Assembly (NCBI GenBank): GCA_004154925.1
Contig: QJNS01000311.1
Location: 1-64,000 of the forward strand
Direction: 5' to 3'
DNA from: Monosporascus cannonballus
Lineage: Eukaryota > Ascomycota > Sordariomycetes > Xylariales
DNA: 64,000 bases
This document shows, piece by piece, positions 49,180 through 60,600 of this stretch (the stretch's first letter is position 1; every line of letters begins with the position of its first letter). The notes below the pieces were generated by a model. It saw nothing but the letters and a program-made list of their open reading frames with translations, was not told the origin of the DNA and ran no database searches. A program made the position numbers and the translations under genes.

Positions 49180-51438
49180 TGTGGATTTATATTACGTAAC
49201 TTAGCCCATTGTTTTCTTTTAGCTTTTATCGTTAAGATCTATTTGTAAAAGCCATAACTTGTAAAAATTTGGCATATTTTCTTTTTTTCGGAAATCTTTT
49301 TAAGCTATTTTTTTCGATAAATATACTCTTATTTTTAAAACATATTTAATAAAGATAACTAAGTATCGCAAACGTATTAACTTAAAAACAAACCGCAAAA
49401 CTTTCATTAGTTTTACTTTCGCTTTTAAATTTGAAGTTATTCCTTATATATTTAGTTTTCGTTGTCAGAAACAGTATATTATATCGAATAATAGCGCTCG
49501 TTACGAAAATTAAGTTTTAAAAAACGTTATTACAAGAACCCGAAAGTGTCACCCTTATTGTTTAATAACATTAATAGAAAAATAAAGAGTTTAAAAAAGA
49601 AAACGTTATCCGTATATTTATATTTAAGAAATATTTGCCAAAATTATAAGTTATTTTTCGTTAATTTAATAAGCTTCTATTACTACTAAACTGTCTTCGT
49701 ATTTGATAAACCTTTTTTCATAGAAAGAATACCGAAATAATTAATTTTAAACGCTAAAACTTAATCGAATAAAAACATTCAATAAATATAAAACGTTTAA
49801 GAAAAAAATTTAAATATTTGGAAGTTTAATTATCTATAGAAATCTTCGGTTAATCGCTTTTCGAAAGCTAATCCGCTAAACTTAATTAGAAGTTTTGTTT
49901 TAGTGGCGTTGTTGCTAATAAAAATTCGTTAATAGACGTTCGGTATTTAACAGATTTCTTACGAGCTTTCAAATATTCTCGAAGTCGAGGTATCTATTTT
50001 ATTTAATTAAATAATAAGTAAATACATCCTTTTTCTTTATATTAAAGATTTTCTTTACCTTATATATAGTATGAACTTCTCCTTTTATTTTATTTTATTA
50101 TCCGTAAATTTTAATAATATTTATTTCTAACTTATATAGAAATATACAGATGATTACATAAAGTTTAACCCTTAGTAATAACTGTAATTAATGGTTATTT
50201 TTCAAAATTATCTTAACAATTTTACATAAACTGATTTATTTAAAATCAAGTTTTTAGCGCGATCAGTTTGTTTAAATACTTTTAATAACGAAATAAACCT
50301 TTTTTCGAAAGTTACCTTTTTCTTTTAAATATACTATTTATTTATTTAACTATATGCGATGTTTAATTTTATTTTAATTTTTTAATACAATTACTTTACC
50401 TAGTTTAACGTAAATATTATGTTTAAGTTAATAAATTTATTTTTTATATTTTTATATATACTAAGTATATAGTCAAAAGTAATATTTATGGAAGATGTTT
50501 GAATATTATGATAATAATTAATATTATATATAAATTAATCGATAAATAATTTCTCCATTTCATTATTTTAATTAAGTATTTAGTTACAGTTTAGACACAT
50601 CAAATAATTTATAATTCAAGTCGATTAAGATTATAAAGTTTTACTAAAACTGTAAAAGAAATAAAAGTTTCTTATTACAAATACTTTGAATACTAATACG
50701 TGTACTTTAAAGATATTATTTAAAAATAATATATTATTTATTCGATATTTAAGGATTTGAATGTAATAAAAAACAAAATATCTTTATAAATATATTCATA
50801 AATTTAAAGATTTAATTATAATATATTTTTATTAAAACATATCCATTAAAATAAACTTAGTAATAAAGCTTACAATTAATATGATTTTCTATAAGGTTTA
50901 TATTATTAAGTTTTCGTTTTATTAGAAAAGTTATATTATTATTATATTTTTTAGTTTCTTAATATACCTTATTTAATATTTCGCGTATAGTTATAATTTC
51001 GCATTAACGTAAGTATTTTTTTTTTAGATAATCTTAATAATTATAAAATGAATTTTAATTAAGTCGGTTAGAAATTCGCTTACTTATTTAAAATATTAAT
51101 TTTGTTGTTTTTTAGGGTTTTTTATAAATAATAATAAATGAAAGTCTTTTATTTGTTTTGCATAATATGATTGTTGTTTTATAAGCTTTTTAATCGAAAC
51201 AAACCGTATAAGTATTTAATAAAACTTATAAATTTAAATATAATGTAAACAATTTTAAACGTATTCCAATTTTTGAAAAGATTACAGTAAGAATGCGAAT
51301 ATTTAATATACCTGCATAAATAATAAAGTGTAATTTGTTTTAATTGGTCGGTAAAACGTATAAAACGAAATATTTGTTTTTAATTAAACAATATATATTA
51401 AATTGTATAAATCTAATATTAATTTATTAATAATTATA
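49180..51438 (-). pseudogene. Chromovirus fragment, inverted (3' part of pol)
   Basis: It aligns by eye with 21842-24330 of copy B: leader-proximal TCGCAAACGTATTAA at about 49366 matches 21900, and the integrase and RNase H parts follow in the same order. It points left. A partial LTR (TATATTACGTAACTT) may lie at 49186-49225. It ends abruptly at the Fot1/Pogo element, inside the RNase H/RT region; the continuation is not found on the other side. Confidence 0.65.
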
Positions 51439-51440
51439 TA

Positions 51441-53310
51441 ACGTACTATACAAGTAAGTTGGACATATAAATAAGCTTAACACTTTTTGAAATTTCGTAA
51501 TAATATATTCAAATAAAACAATTATAACGCAGTAAATTAATTTAAATTAGTCGGATTCTTTATTGCTAAATATATTTACAGTTTTCTTATAAGTACGTAT
51601 ATTATGTCCGAACTTACTGTAAACGTTATATTTCCGTTCCTTTCTTTAAACCCTTTTACGACGATTATTTTTAGTTATTACTAGCTGCGAACTTTTATTA
51701 TTACTTTTTTTCGTAATTATAAAACCTTATACCTTTTTTATAATAAGTATTTTTCCTTTTTGAAAACGTATATTTTTAATTTTTCGGCGCTTAGTTAGAA
51801 CGTAGTTTATTTTGTAAATGTAATTATTTTTCTCCGCAAGAAAAAACTATTTCGTACAAAAACATTAAGTTATTTTTTGTTAAAAAATTAACCGATATAA
51901 TTATATTTGTTGGCGAGTTACCCTAGTAATTTCTGACTTTTGTTTACCAATAACGTTTTCGTTAAGTTGTTTTAGTAATATTTTTAAAGATTTTCACAAG
52001 TAGGAAAATAACGGAATTGGTAAAGATAAGCGGCAAAACGGTCGGTATAGGTATAATTAAAATTTGTAGCTGTGAAAAGACGGAATTGGGATCGAATAAA
52101 ATAAATCCCGTTTTTACGAATGCGAATTTAATATTGCTAGTCGTTATAAGAACTTTAAATACGTTATACAAATTAGCGATAAAATCCATTTTAGTTATGT
52201 AAGTAACGTATTACTATATAGAATTTTCGATATATAGTAAATAAATACGTTTTAATATAGAAAAATAGGATACGTTAAGAGATTAAAATGAAGAGAAAAA
52301 ATAGATAAATATATAAAGCGTATTAATATTATTATTCGCGTAATAGTTTTCGATTTCAATCGAATGATAACTTTTATAGCCGTTAAGGATCAAAAAACGT
52401 TTCGAACATTTGGTATGCATTTTAATATATTTATCGAAATATTCAATTTATTTTAAACTTAGTTTATTTATTGTCTAGCCGTTTTCGCTTATAGTAAACC
52501 TTTAGTCGGATAGAAGTACATTATCGTTGAACCAGCGAAAAAGGTGGTTTTTCCTAATAAGAATAATAAATAAGAGTAAAACTTAGCCTTAAAAATTAAC
52601 GGCTTATATTATTATATATTATTTCCGATTATTTATTAAGCTTATCCCGGTTTTTTGTATCTTTTAACGCTAATAATAATTATATCTATTATTATAAAAA
52701 ATCTTATTTAAAGTTTTGTTTCGTCGAAATTATAAATAGTTTTTTTGCGATATTATATTTTGCGACTATAGCTCAGATAGGTTTAAACTATTTTCGAAAT
52801 ACTTTTGGATTTTTATGTAAAACCTTTTAATAATTTATGGGTTAATTTAAAAGCGTTTTAAATTTTTTTAATAGTTTAATAAAGTTAAATGTCTAATTAA
52901 TCTCGAAACGTATTATAACTTGTTACGTAAATAGCAAATTCGCCATATTTTTAACGTACCAAAGCCGCACAAAAAAGGTTTGCGTATTTAAGTTAAGGAT
53001 TTTTTCGATAATCTATTTTTTTTCGATCGGCGTCAATTTTTATAAAGAAGGGATAATATCGGTTCGGGCGCGTATATCGTTTTATCGCGTTTTTAGAGTG
53101 GAATATAAGATATTATAAATAAACCCAAGCTGTTAATAACTAATTTTGGGAATATATTTCTTAGCTTGAATAGCTAGGTTTATTTTCGATTTTTTTGTAA
53201 GCCGTTCTATATCGTGGTTGTTAAGAAATAAGTAATTGAAGTCGAATAGTAAAATTGTTAAAAGAAAGTGTCCAGCTTATTTATATGTCCAGGTTACTTA
53301 TATAATACGT
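51441..53310 (-). mobile_element. Fot1/Pogo-type Tc1-mariner DNA transposon, RIP-degraded
   Basis: About 1870 bp with long terminal inverted repeats of roughly 47 bp. The left end ACGTACTATACAAGTAAG corresponds to the reverse complement of the right end CTTATATAATACGT, and both contain GGACATATAAATAAGC. The duplicated target is TA (51439-51440 and 53311-53312), the Tc1-mariner hallmark. Size and the single transposase fit Fot1/Pogo elements. It lies between two chromovirus fragments of opposite direction. Confidence 0.85.
51962..53200 (-). pseudogene. Fot1/Pogo transposase remnant
   Basis: The clearest part is a 75-codon open stretch at 52189-51962 reading ...LITTSNIKFAFVKTGFILF and DPNSVFSQLQI. 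It matches the end of the DDE catalytic domain in Fot1/Pogo transposases (LT..NIKSAF...G..P.DPERVLSKL). The N-terminal DNA-binding part should lie toward 53.2 kb but is broken by stops. The family cuts and pastes DNA at TA sites; this copy cannot encode an active enzyme. Confidence 0.75.
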
Positions 53311-53312
53311 TA

Positions 53313-56266
53313 ACGTTTTTATTATTTTTTATTTCATCGATATTTTTATTTATTTAAAAGAGGAAAAATCAAATATAAAATACGTAAATAAAGCCTTTTA
53401 AAATGTATAAAACGTTAAATTGTCAGTTTACGTAAAAAGAATTAGGTTTATAAATAAGAAATAAAATATTTAAAATATACTATAGTGCTTAATTAAATAT
53501 TTAAAAGAATATTTAAAACAACTATTATAACTATAAAATAATATAGGTTAATGGTTAATAAAAAGAATAGAAATATATGTCGAATTTCTCAATTATTATA
53601 ACAAATATATCCGAAATTTTAATAAAATCATGATATTTTTAATTAATTTTGTTACAACAAATTAAATAAATATTCTAAAAAACCATTTTAAAAAATTACA
53701 AATATAATTGTTAACGAATTAATATTAATTATATATAGTTTATATATATTATGAATTAAAACCCGATATTGCGAATTATATATTAAATATATTAATTAAA
53801 TAATAAAATAAAGTAAATTATAGTTTATTGATTTTTTTACATAAATTAAAAAGAACCAAGTTTAATTACGATATTTTAAATGAAAGATCTATAATTATTA
53901 TAATACCTTTTCAAAAATTTAAGTTTTTTTTGGAAAGAAGAGTCTTTATAAAATTAAAGTTTATACCGAGTATTAAAATTTTACACGTTTTATTATAACT
54001 AATAAGTTTACGGAACGATAATTATAATACAAAAACGAAATAAAAATTCCAATTTTCATATCATTTGTAGAAAAGGTTCAAAAAATAACAAAATGAATAT
54101 TTTAAGAACATAATCACATTTCGAAAGCAATTAAATCAAGATTATTTATATAATTTTCGATATTATTTTAAAATGTTATTGAGAGCAATATTAAATTAAA
54201 ATAATGCGCCCAGTATTATATAATATATATCAGAAAATGAGAAACTATTACAATACTCTAATAAATATATAAATAAATACATTATTTATTATAAAATATA
54301 TATAAATATTAGGAATAAAAACATCTTAAAATCTAAAACACCCTTAAATAAATACTAACGTATTTATTACTTCTTTAAAATAAAATAATAATTTAAAAAA
54401 TGCGACAATAATAGAATTCATATAATAAAATTAGAATAAAACTAAATAAACCTTGTAAAGGATTATAATTATTATTAATTATAAACGGATTATAGGATTT
54501 GGTATTTATAAATTCATTTATTAAATCTTTTCATCCAAATGTTTCTCTACAAAAGTTTAATATAATAATATTTTCGTTTTCATTGACAGATTTACGAAGA
54601 TTTGTAATTTTTTACCTTATTAAAAAATACCAATATTAAAAAACATATATCTTTTAAAAACGCATTCTTAACATATATGAATTATTATTTAAAATTATTT
54701 TTAATAAAGGAATTATATTTATTTTTAAATTTTGTAAGTTTTTACAATAGAAATCGATCTAAATTCTAAATTATTTAACGTATTTAAATCTTAAACAAAC
54801 GAATATGTATAATAATTAAAACAAAAATTCAAAATATACCTCAAAATATTATATTAATTGCAAATAAAATAATGAAGTTAAAACTATATCTGTAATTTAA
54901 TTAATAATTAATATTCACCGTTATAGATATATTAAAATAACTGTAACAAACTGAAATTTTAATTTTATACCAAATATTTACAAAAATACATATAATAAAT
55001 TTATTAACATAAAATCAATATTTAAGTTGAGTAAAGTTAAACAATTATATTAAAAATTAAAGATAAACTTAAAATTTGTTAGTAATTAAATAAATAAATA
55101 TTATAATTAAGAGAGATAAAAAATATTAATTTGTTAAATAGGACAAATAATTTTTTTTATTAAAAGAAATATCTGAATAAAGAAACATAATAAAAATCTG
55201 AATTTTAATATATCGGTCCTTATAAGATTATCAGAAAGTATCTTAAAAATTTATTATGAATTGGAATTGCTAATAAAAACGAAAACTTTTCAATGTTCTA
55301 AATCTTTTAGTTAAATTAATAATAAATATTACCAAGATTTATACGAAACGAAATAATTTAAAAGACAACAATAAAATTATATACGAAATAAAGAAATTTT
55401 TCAATATACAAAATGGATTTACTTAATACCTAATTTAATGAAAAAACTATCCAAATTTCGAAAATGCTTAAAAATTTATTAAAAATCTAATTAACGTTTA
55501 ATATTTATTTCAAAAGCTTTATTAATAATAATAAAATTACTAAAAGAATTGATTAAAGCTGATAAAGGTTTAATCCGATAAGCCAAAACTAAATAAATTA
55601 AAGGAAATAACGGTTTACGTTAATATAATTACCGCAGTGTTAACGATAACTTATTTTTGTTGCGGCACAGAAGAACGAGAGTCTAGCCATTACACCACTA
55701 AAAGTGGAACGTTGTCAGGTCGAGCTCTGACCGCCTTGTTCTGCCCTATATACCTGCAAGGTGCCACTTGGGACTGTGACAATTTTCTTATTTTTGCTTT
55801 TAATTTTTTAACTTATTTAAGAATTAAAAGCCGTATTATACTATTATATTGTTTTTAAAATAATTTAAGACTTTCTATTTACGTAATCCGATAAACCGCA
55901 TTAAAACCTTATTTTTGTAAATATTGATATTAAATTTCAAGTTAACGACATTAAAAATTTAGTGAATGTTTTTTCGTTACAACTTTTTCATATTTAAAAT
56001 ATTAATATTTATAACGAATATTTTTTAAAACAAATAATACAATATTTATTTTATCGTAATATTGATTATGAATTATATATTTCTTATTACGCAAAATATT
56101 TTTTATTATATCGTATTATAAAAGTTTCGAAAACCTCTACTAGGTTAATACGACAAAATGTGGAAAAACGGGGTTTACAACGAATTTTGGAAATACGGAA
56201 AGCTCTGATTAAAAAATATTTATTAAAAAAAAATCTTAAAACAAAATTTCGGAAAAAAGGAAATCG
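53313..56266 (+). pseudogene. Chromovirus E, 3' part of pol
   Basis: From an RT segment (ATCGATATTTTTATTTATTT at 53337, the former DDI-IF region) through RNase H, integrase and a chromodomain-like stretch near 55420-55500, parallel to 39670-42580 of copy C. The 5' half is missing at the Fot1/Pogo border. It is heavily RIP-mutated and contains a 124-bp solo LTR at 55658-55781. Confidence 0.7.
55658..55781 (-). mobile_element. Short solo LTR-like insertion with tRNA-like segment
   Basis: 124 bp, TGTTGCGG...CTGTGACA on the plus strand, with perfect TSDs ATTTT (55653-55657 and 55782-55786). Composition is normal. On the minus strand a TATATAGGG box lies ~30 bp from the end, and the last third contains TAGTGGTGTAATGGCTAGAC, similar to the 5' half of a tRNA. 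The layout parallels 47976-48104 although the sequences differ. Confidence 0.7.
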
Positions 56267-56647
56267 TATTACGATCTAATAGGTTTAGATTTACGAAAAC
56301 GGTTATAACAATAAAAATAAAATATCTTACATTAGAAATTGCGTAACAAATAATTATTAATATATTTATAATTATAAAGAAACAGTAGTAAATATTAAAA
56401 ATTATAATTACTGCAAATAACGTAATTAAAAATAGTTAATAAAATAATAAAACATTACATATACATTCGTTATTTCTATAATTTAAATAAAAACAATTTA
56501 TCATATAATTTCGATACGTAAATTATTGTTGGTATTATAAAACGTAACACGTAAATATATTTATTAATTAAAATTCTGTAATATTTTTACAAATATAAAC
56601 TCGTACGGCTTAGATATCATAATTGGTTAAACCGTTTAGCTTTTATA
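56267..56647 (+). repeat. 3' LTR of chromovirus E
   Basis: About 381 bp, starting TATTACGATC after a GGAAATCG junction like that of copy C and ending GCTTTTATA. The R-U5 block with CTCGTACGGCTTAG is shared with the other copies. Confidence 0.75.
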
Positions 56648-56999
56648 AAAATGGACAAAAATATTTAAATTATAAGCCGTTATAATAATAATTTATTTAT
56701 TACAACGTAAATAACGTTTTTAAATTTAATTTATAAAAATAAATAATAATAATAAATTTAATATATAAATAAAATAATTATTTTGAACTATTTTAAATCA
56801 TTTTTAAACCGAAATTAAAATATAAAATATTGATTTGCTCCAAAAAATATATATTATTTGTATAACATAATAATTATTTACAAAAATTACATAAGTTTAA
56901 AATTTACTTATTTCGTTAATAAATAACCGTAAATATTTAACAAGTTTTTAATATTACTTATTAAGCACCCGCAAATAATGCTAAGAACTTATTAGATAT
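56648..56999. other. AT-rich DNA without identifiable content
   Basis: Strongly A/T, probably RIP-mutated repeat or spacer between the chromovirus E LTR and the edge solo LTR. No LTR ends, inverted repeats or coding signal recognised. Confidence 0.4.
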
Positions 57000-57395
57000 T
57001 GTGACGGCTAGGCGGCTTAACCAATTATTAAACCTAAGTCGTACGGGTTTATGTTACCAGGAGTATTATAGGAGTTTAAACAATAAATATAATAACGTAT
57101 TACGTCTCGTAATACCAAAGGTATTTTGGGTGACGAAATTATATTGCAAACTGGTGCTATCTCAACTATGGAAATAATGAACGTATATATCCTTATCTTG
57201 GGTCAAAGTGCTTAAGCGGCTCAAACCTTTAAGCCCTTTGAGCCCTTTGAGTCCTTCTGCTGGCTTAAGGGGCTCAAGGTGCTTGGCACTTTGAGACCTT
57301 TGAGCCAGTTACGTGATGTCTTGGCTTGGGTTGAATTTAACCTTTCCTGTGGCCCCGACTGTTTGTAAGGAAGCCAAGACCATTAGGTCATAACA
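57000..57395 (-). mobile_element. Solo LTR of the chromovirus A type at the block edge
   Basis: 396 bp, TGTGACGGCTAGG...GGTCATAACA on the plus strand (inverted relative to copy A). The TSDs are GATAT (56995-56999) and GATAC (57396-57400), differing by one C/T. The left half is RIP-mutated while the right half, with iterated AAGCCCTTTGAG motifs, is nearly intact. It marks the transition to normal composition. Confidence 0.87.
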
Positions 57396-57419
57396 GATAC
57401 TCGTAGGTAATTCTAACTT

Positions 57420-57488
57420 ATGCCAAGGACCTATGGGTAACCCATGGGTCCTTGGCATTACCCGCGGGTACCCGTGGGCCGTGGGTAA
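57420..57488. repeat. 39-bp palindrome followed by ACCCGTGGG-type repeats
   Basis: 57420-57458 is an inverted repeat with 19-base arms, one mismatch and a one-base centre (ATGCCAAGGACC / GGTCCTTGGCAT). Directly after it come TACCCGCGGGTA (a perfect 12-base palindrome, 57459-57470) and CCCGTGGG/CCGTGGG units to about 57488. It could extrude as a hairpin. Function is unknown. Confidence 0.8.
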
Positions 57489-57764
57489 TTTTCGGTGGGT
57501 GGTTCCTCCCTCACCCTAGGTGCGATACCATACCAAATAAAGGAAAAATTACTTTCTAAGTGGACGATATATGTGCCGTTACTAGGCTACACAAAAGCAG
57601 AACACGTGGAAGAACATACGCAATTATCCTAATAGAAGAACACAACTGATGCCCCCTATATCTGACATACCCATCCCGATGTCATAAGCCCCAACTCCTA
57701 CCTATCGCGTTTTAAGGTCGCCATCCAGGTTCGTGAAGTGCAACCATCTTCGTAGAGCTTATCA

Positions 57765-58290
57765 TGAAAGAAACCGCTATCGACGGAATGCCCCATATAG
57801 TATTCTTCACTGATGCATCGACGGGTCACTAAAGAAATAAGAGGCAATTTCTGGAGCAGATATCGCCTACAGGTTCAGTCAGCTCCGCAGTTCGCTATGG
57901 AACGACCTATCATTCGCTTTGATCAAAATTACGGATTCATTCATAACAGAACTCATAGCTATCAACTTGGCTTTAGAGAGCACCACAAATCTGGCTGAAC
58001 TCCGTCATCAACGTCTAATTGGGTACCACAGCACACACGACGCATCCCCGGCTAAAGTGTATATCGTCACGGATTCAAGAGCTGTCCTTGAGTGCTCGAA
58101 CTGTGGTGAAGAAGACCGTACCACCCAGATGCTCGCACACCACTAATTCAAAGAGGTCGCCCGCCAACTCGGCCGCGTTGCCACACTCCGAAACTAGCTG
58201 GATTTCACTGGACCAAAGGGCATGTGGGTACTAAAGACAATCACCTCGCAGACTCCCTCGCTAAAGGAGCAGCTAACTGGTAGCTAAGCA
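57765..58290 (+). pseudogene. RNase H domain relic, probably from a LINE (Tad-like)
   Basis: Pieces in three frames spell an RNase H domain in order: FFTDAST (first Asp, ~57801), ELIAINLALE (Glu, ~57945), VYIVTDSRAVLE (Asp, ~58060) and HWTKGHVGTKDNHLADSLAK (His and last Asp, ~58210-58265). At least two frameshifts and stops (for example a TAA right after FFTDASTGH) separate them. Fungal Tad-type LINEs end with such a domain downstream of RT. No RT is recognised upstream, so it is a truncated or decayed end. It could also come from another RNase H protein. Confidence 0.6.
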
Positions 58291-58915
58291 GGTATGGGAC
58301 TTCGGGCTTTGGAACAGAATACAACGTCATTCCAGCACCGAAGAGACACTGTTCACAAGAGGGGCTAGCCAAAGCAAGAACATCAGCGCAGGTAACCAGA
58401 CGGTGATCGGAGGGACCAAGACTGCAAACAGCTATATCTATAATCTCACCCCGCGACGCATCCTGGACAAGAAGATGAACACACATAAGCTTAAAACAAA
58501 CGTAGAACCAACGTGACGGAATAAGATTCTAGACGTCTATAAGGATAAGACAACAATAAGCGGACTATAGCAACTTTATGTATCATCTTGAAACTCAGTA
58601 GGTCATTGGGACCGCACATGTTCTTGTCTGAGGACAGTCCTCAGAGTTCCTCTCCGGATCCAGCCATTCATTCAGTCTAAGTTCGGCGTTTCAATCCCAT
58701 GTATAGTCAGGGCTATACATGCCCCGCCTTATGTTTTGTATTCTCAATGCGTACGTAGCTATCTAGAATCCCCTAAAGACCATGGACCAGTTTATCATAT
58801 AGCTTAGGTTAAGTCTTCTCCCTCCTCGTTAGGTTTTCATGGCGGAGTTTTATAATACGACATGTATTCTAATGCTAGTACGAATCGTCAGTCAGTATAC
58901 AACTCAGCAGGGTTA
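58291..58915. other. No gene recognised
   Basis: Normal composition with only short frames. It probably belongs to the decayed LINE or its flank, as the RNase H motif reappears to the right. Confidence 0.35.
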
Positions 58916-59010
58916 ATCTGAGGTCGATCTTCATTTGACCAAGGGGCATGCGGGTGGCAGAGGCGTGTCCTGAACGGACTTACTTGCTGGGGCAGCTGTT
59001 AGATGGTATG
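58916..59010 (+). pseudogene. Second RNase H C-terminal relic
   Basis: CTTCATTTGACCAAGGGGCATGC (split by frame) reads HLTKGHAGGRGV and is followed in a shifted frame by LAGAAV. It resembles the final helix and catalytic region of the same RNase H type as 58205-58285. It suggests a second, more decayed LINE end. Confidence 0.4.
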
Positions 59011-60600
59011 TAGGCCATGATGGAATTCTGAATTTGGAGCTCAGTACGAAGCAATATCAGCAGCATAGGGCGTCGGTAGGGGAAGGAAGCGTAGAGCCAG
59101 TGAGTGGGGCTGGGTTGTAATCAGTGAGGAGAGGAACGCTGGGAGTGTAGGTATGCTGTAAATCCTCTGCACCATTTGAAAGCCAAGAGATCACTGGGAC
59201 GGCTCATGAACATGTCCTAGCGCTGTTACATATGCTACGGTACCGCTGCTGAGTACTACCCTCACCTTACTATGAGGGGGTCAACCAGCAGATGAGGTTC
59301 TACCGCGAGAAGCTACGTCTCAGCATCAAGCGCCTCAAGACCATTAACTACAACAATAACGACATGACTGCGTCCTAAGGCACCCCTTCGAGCCTACTAC
59401 CTGACTCGTCTGGGCCACTGAGCGCTGTACAAGGGGAATCTCACAATGGATTGAGACATCATTCCCCTTACTAAGCGTAACGCGGTCGTGGCTGTGTGAG
59501 TTGATCGATATTAGTTCAGTCCTCTCGGTCGCATTAGGCGAGATGGAAGTCCCCCACCGGTGTGCATTAACGCCTAGCTCCGAGGATACAGCCTTGGCTA
59601 GTATATCGACCTTCAGGATCCATAGACCTGTCAGAGAAGAAATGGAATATAGATGGAGATAATTCCGGCCGGTCGACAATTTGGGCCAAGTACAATATGC
59701 AGGATCTACTGTTATTCGGAAGCCTGGAATTCAATGACAATGCTGCCTTAGGTAAAGGAAGACAGGTGTCTATGCTCAAGCGGTGCAGCTGACGCCCCAG
59801 CAGGTTGGGTTACATCGATGCCGACCTAACTCTAGTGTGTTTTCGAGTTCAATGGACGCTGACTGCAGAAACGAGTAATTAAGGTCCCTCATGATTAAGG
59901 CCTGTCTCCGAAGGGGTTAACAGCTGCGTGTTGAATCTTCTGGCTACAACCTGGACGTCTCCATGGGGCTTCGTAACATGGCTTGTTAACAGCTTTGTAG
60001 TTCGCCTTATTCACTCCAGGTGGCTTCTGCAGCTGGTTAATTAGAACTCCACCTATTCCAATGCCAGTTAGGTGGAGGACCAACTTGTAAGAGTCAAGGC
60101 TCAGGAAGCCATGCTACTGTTTGGGTAGCTCGACTCTACCCGTAAAGATCCTTTAAATGCTGAGTGGCCACTCAGGTCAGATTCATTACCTCCCTGGGGC
60201 TGCAAGGTTGTAGTAAGAAATATTGACACATTCATGGACCTTTTATGGGTCCTCAGTATGTCAAAGTCTTGCTACGACGTCGGTGCCATCTAACTCGGTG
60301 AAACCGACATTACTTTATCTTTTGCGGGGCCTTTGGTGATCATGCTGTGTCGCCAATGGAACACAGCTAGGATAATGAATCTCTCTCATTTTTGTAATCT
60401 ATCATCTACATACTCTCTCGCCTTCTTTTGCACTCTGGCTCTGTGATTTAATCACATTTGTCGAATGCCCAAGCTCCTCCGCTTGGCAGCGAGCCAAGAG
60501 AGGAAGTCGGGACGAAGCCAAGATTACGTCTGCCCAGCCAATACAACGCAAAGCTTTTCTGTTGTAACTGATGCGGTGGGCGAGGATTTCCCCCTAAGAG
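59011..60600. other. No supportable gene
   Basis: Normal composition; the longest frames (minus strand, 59679-59344, 111 codons) have no recognisable domain. No TSD-flanked element or splice-linked exons seen. Possibly more transposon debris. Confidence 0.35.

Noticed and set aside
55648..55796. SINE with 10-bp duplicates CTTATTTTTG
   Set aside because: The 10-bp match is explained by T-rich flanks; LTR-like TG...CA ends with 5-bp ATTTT duplicates fit better.
11549..57000. CRISPR-like or other regularly spaced repeat arrays
   Set aside because: Repeats in the AT block are LTRs, tandem U3 units and simple A/T runs; this is a eukaryotic genome and no array with regular spacers was seen.
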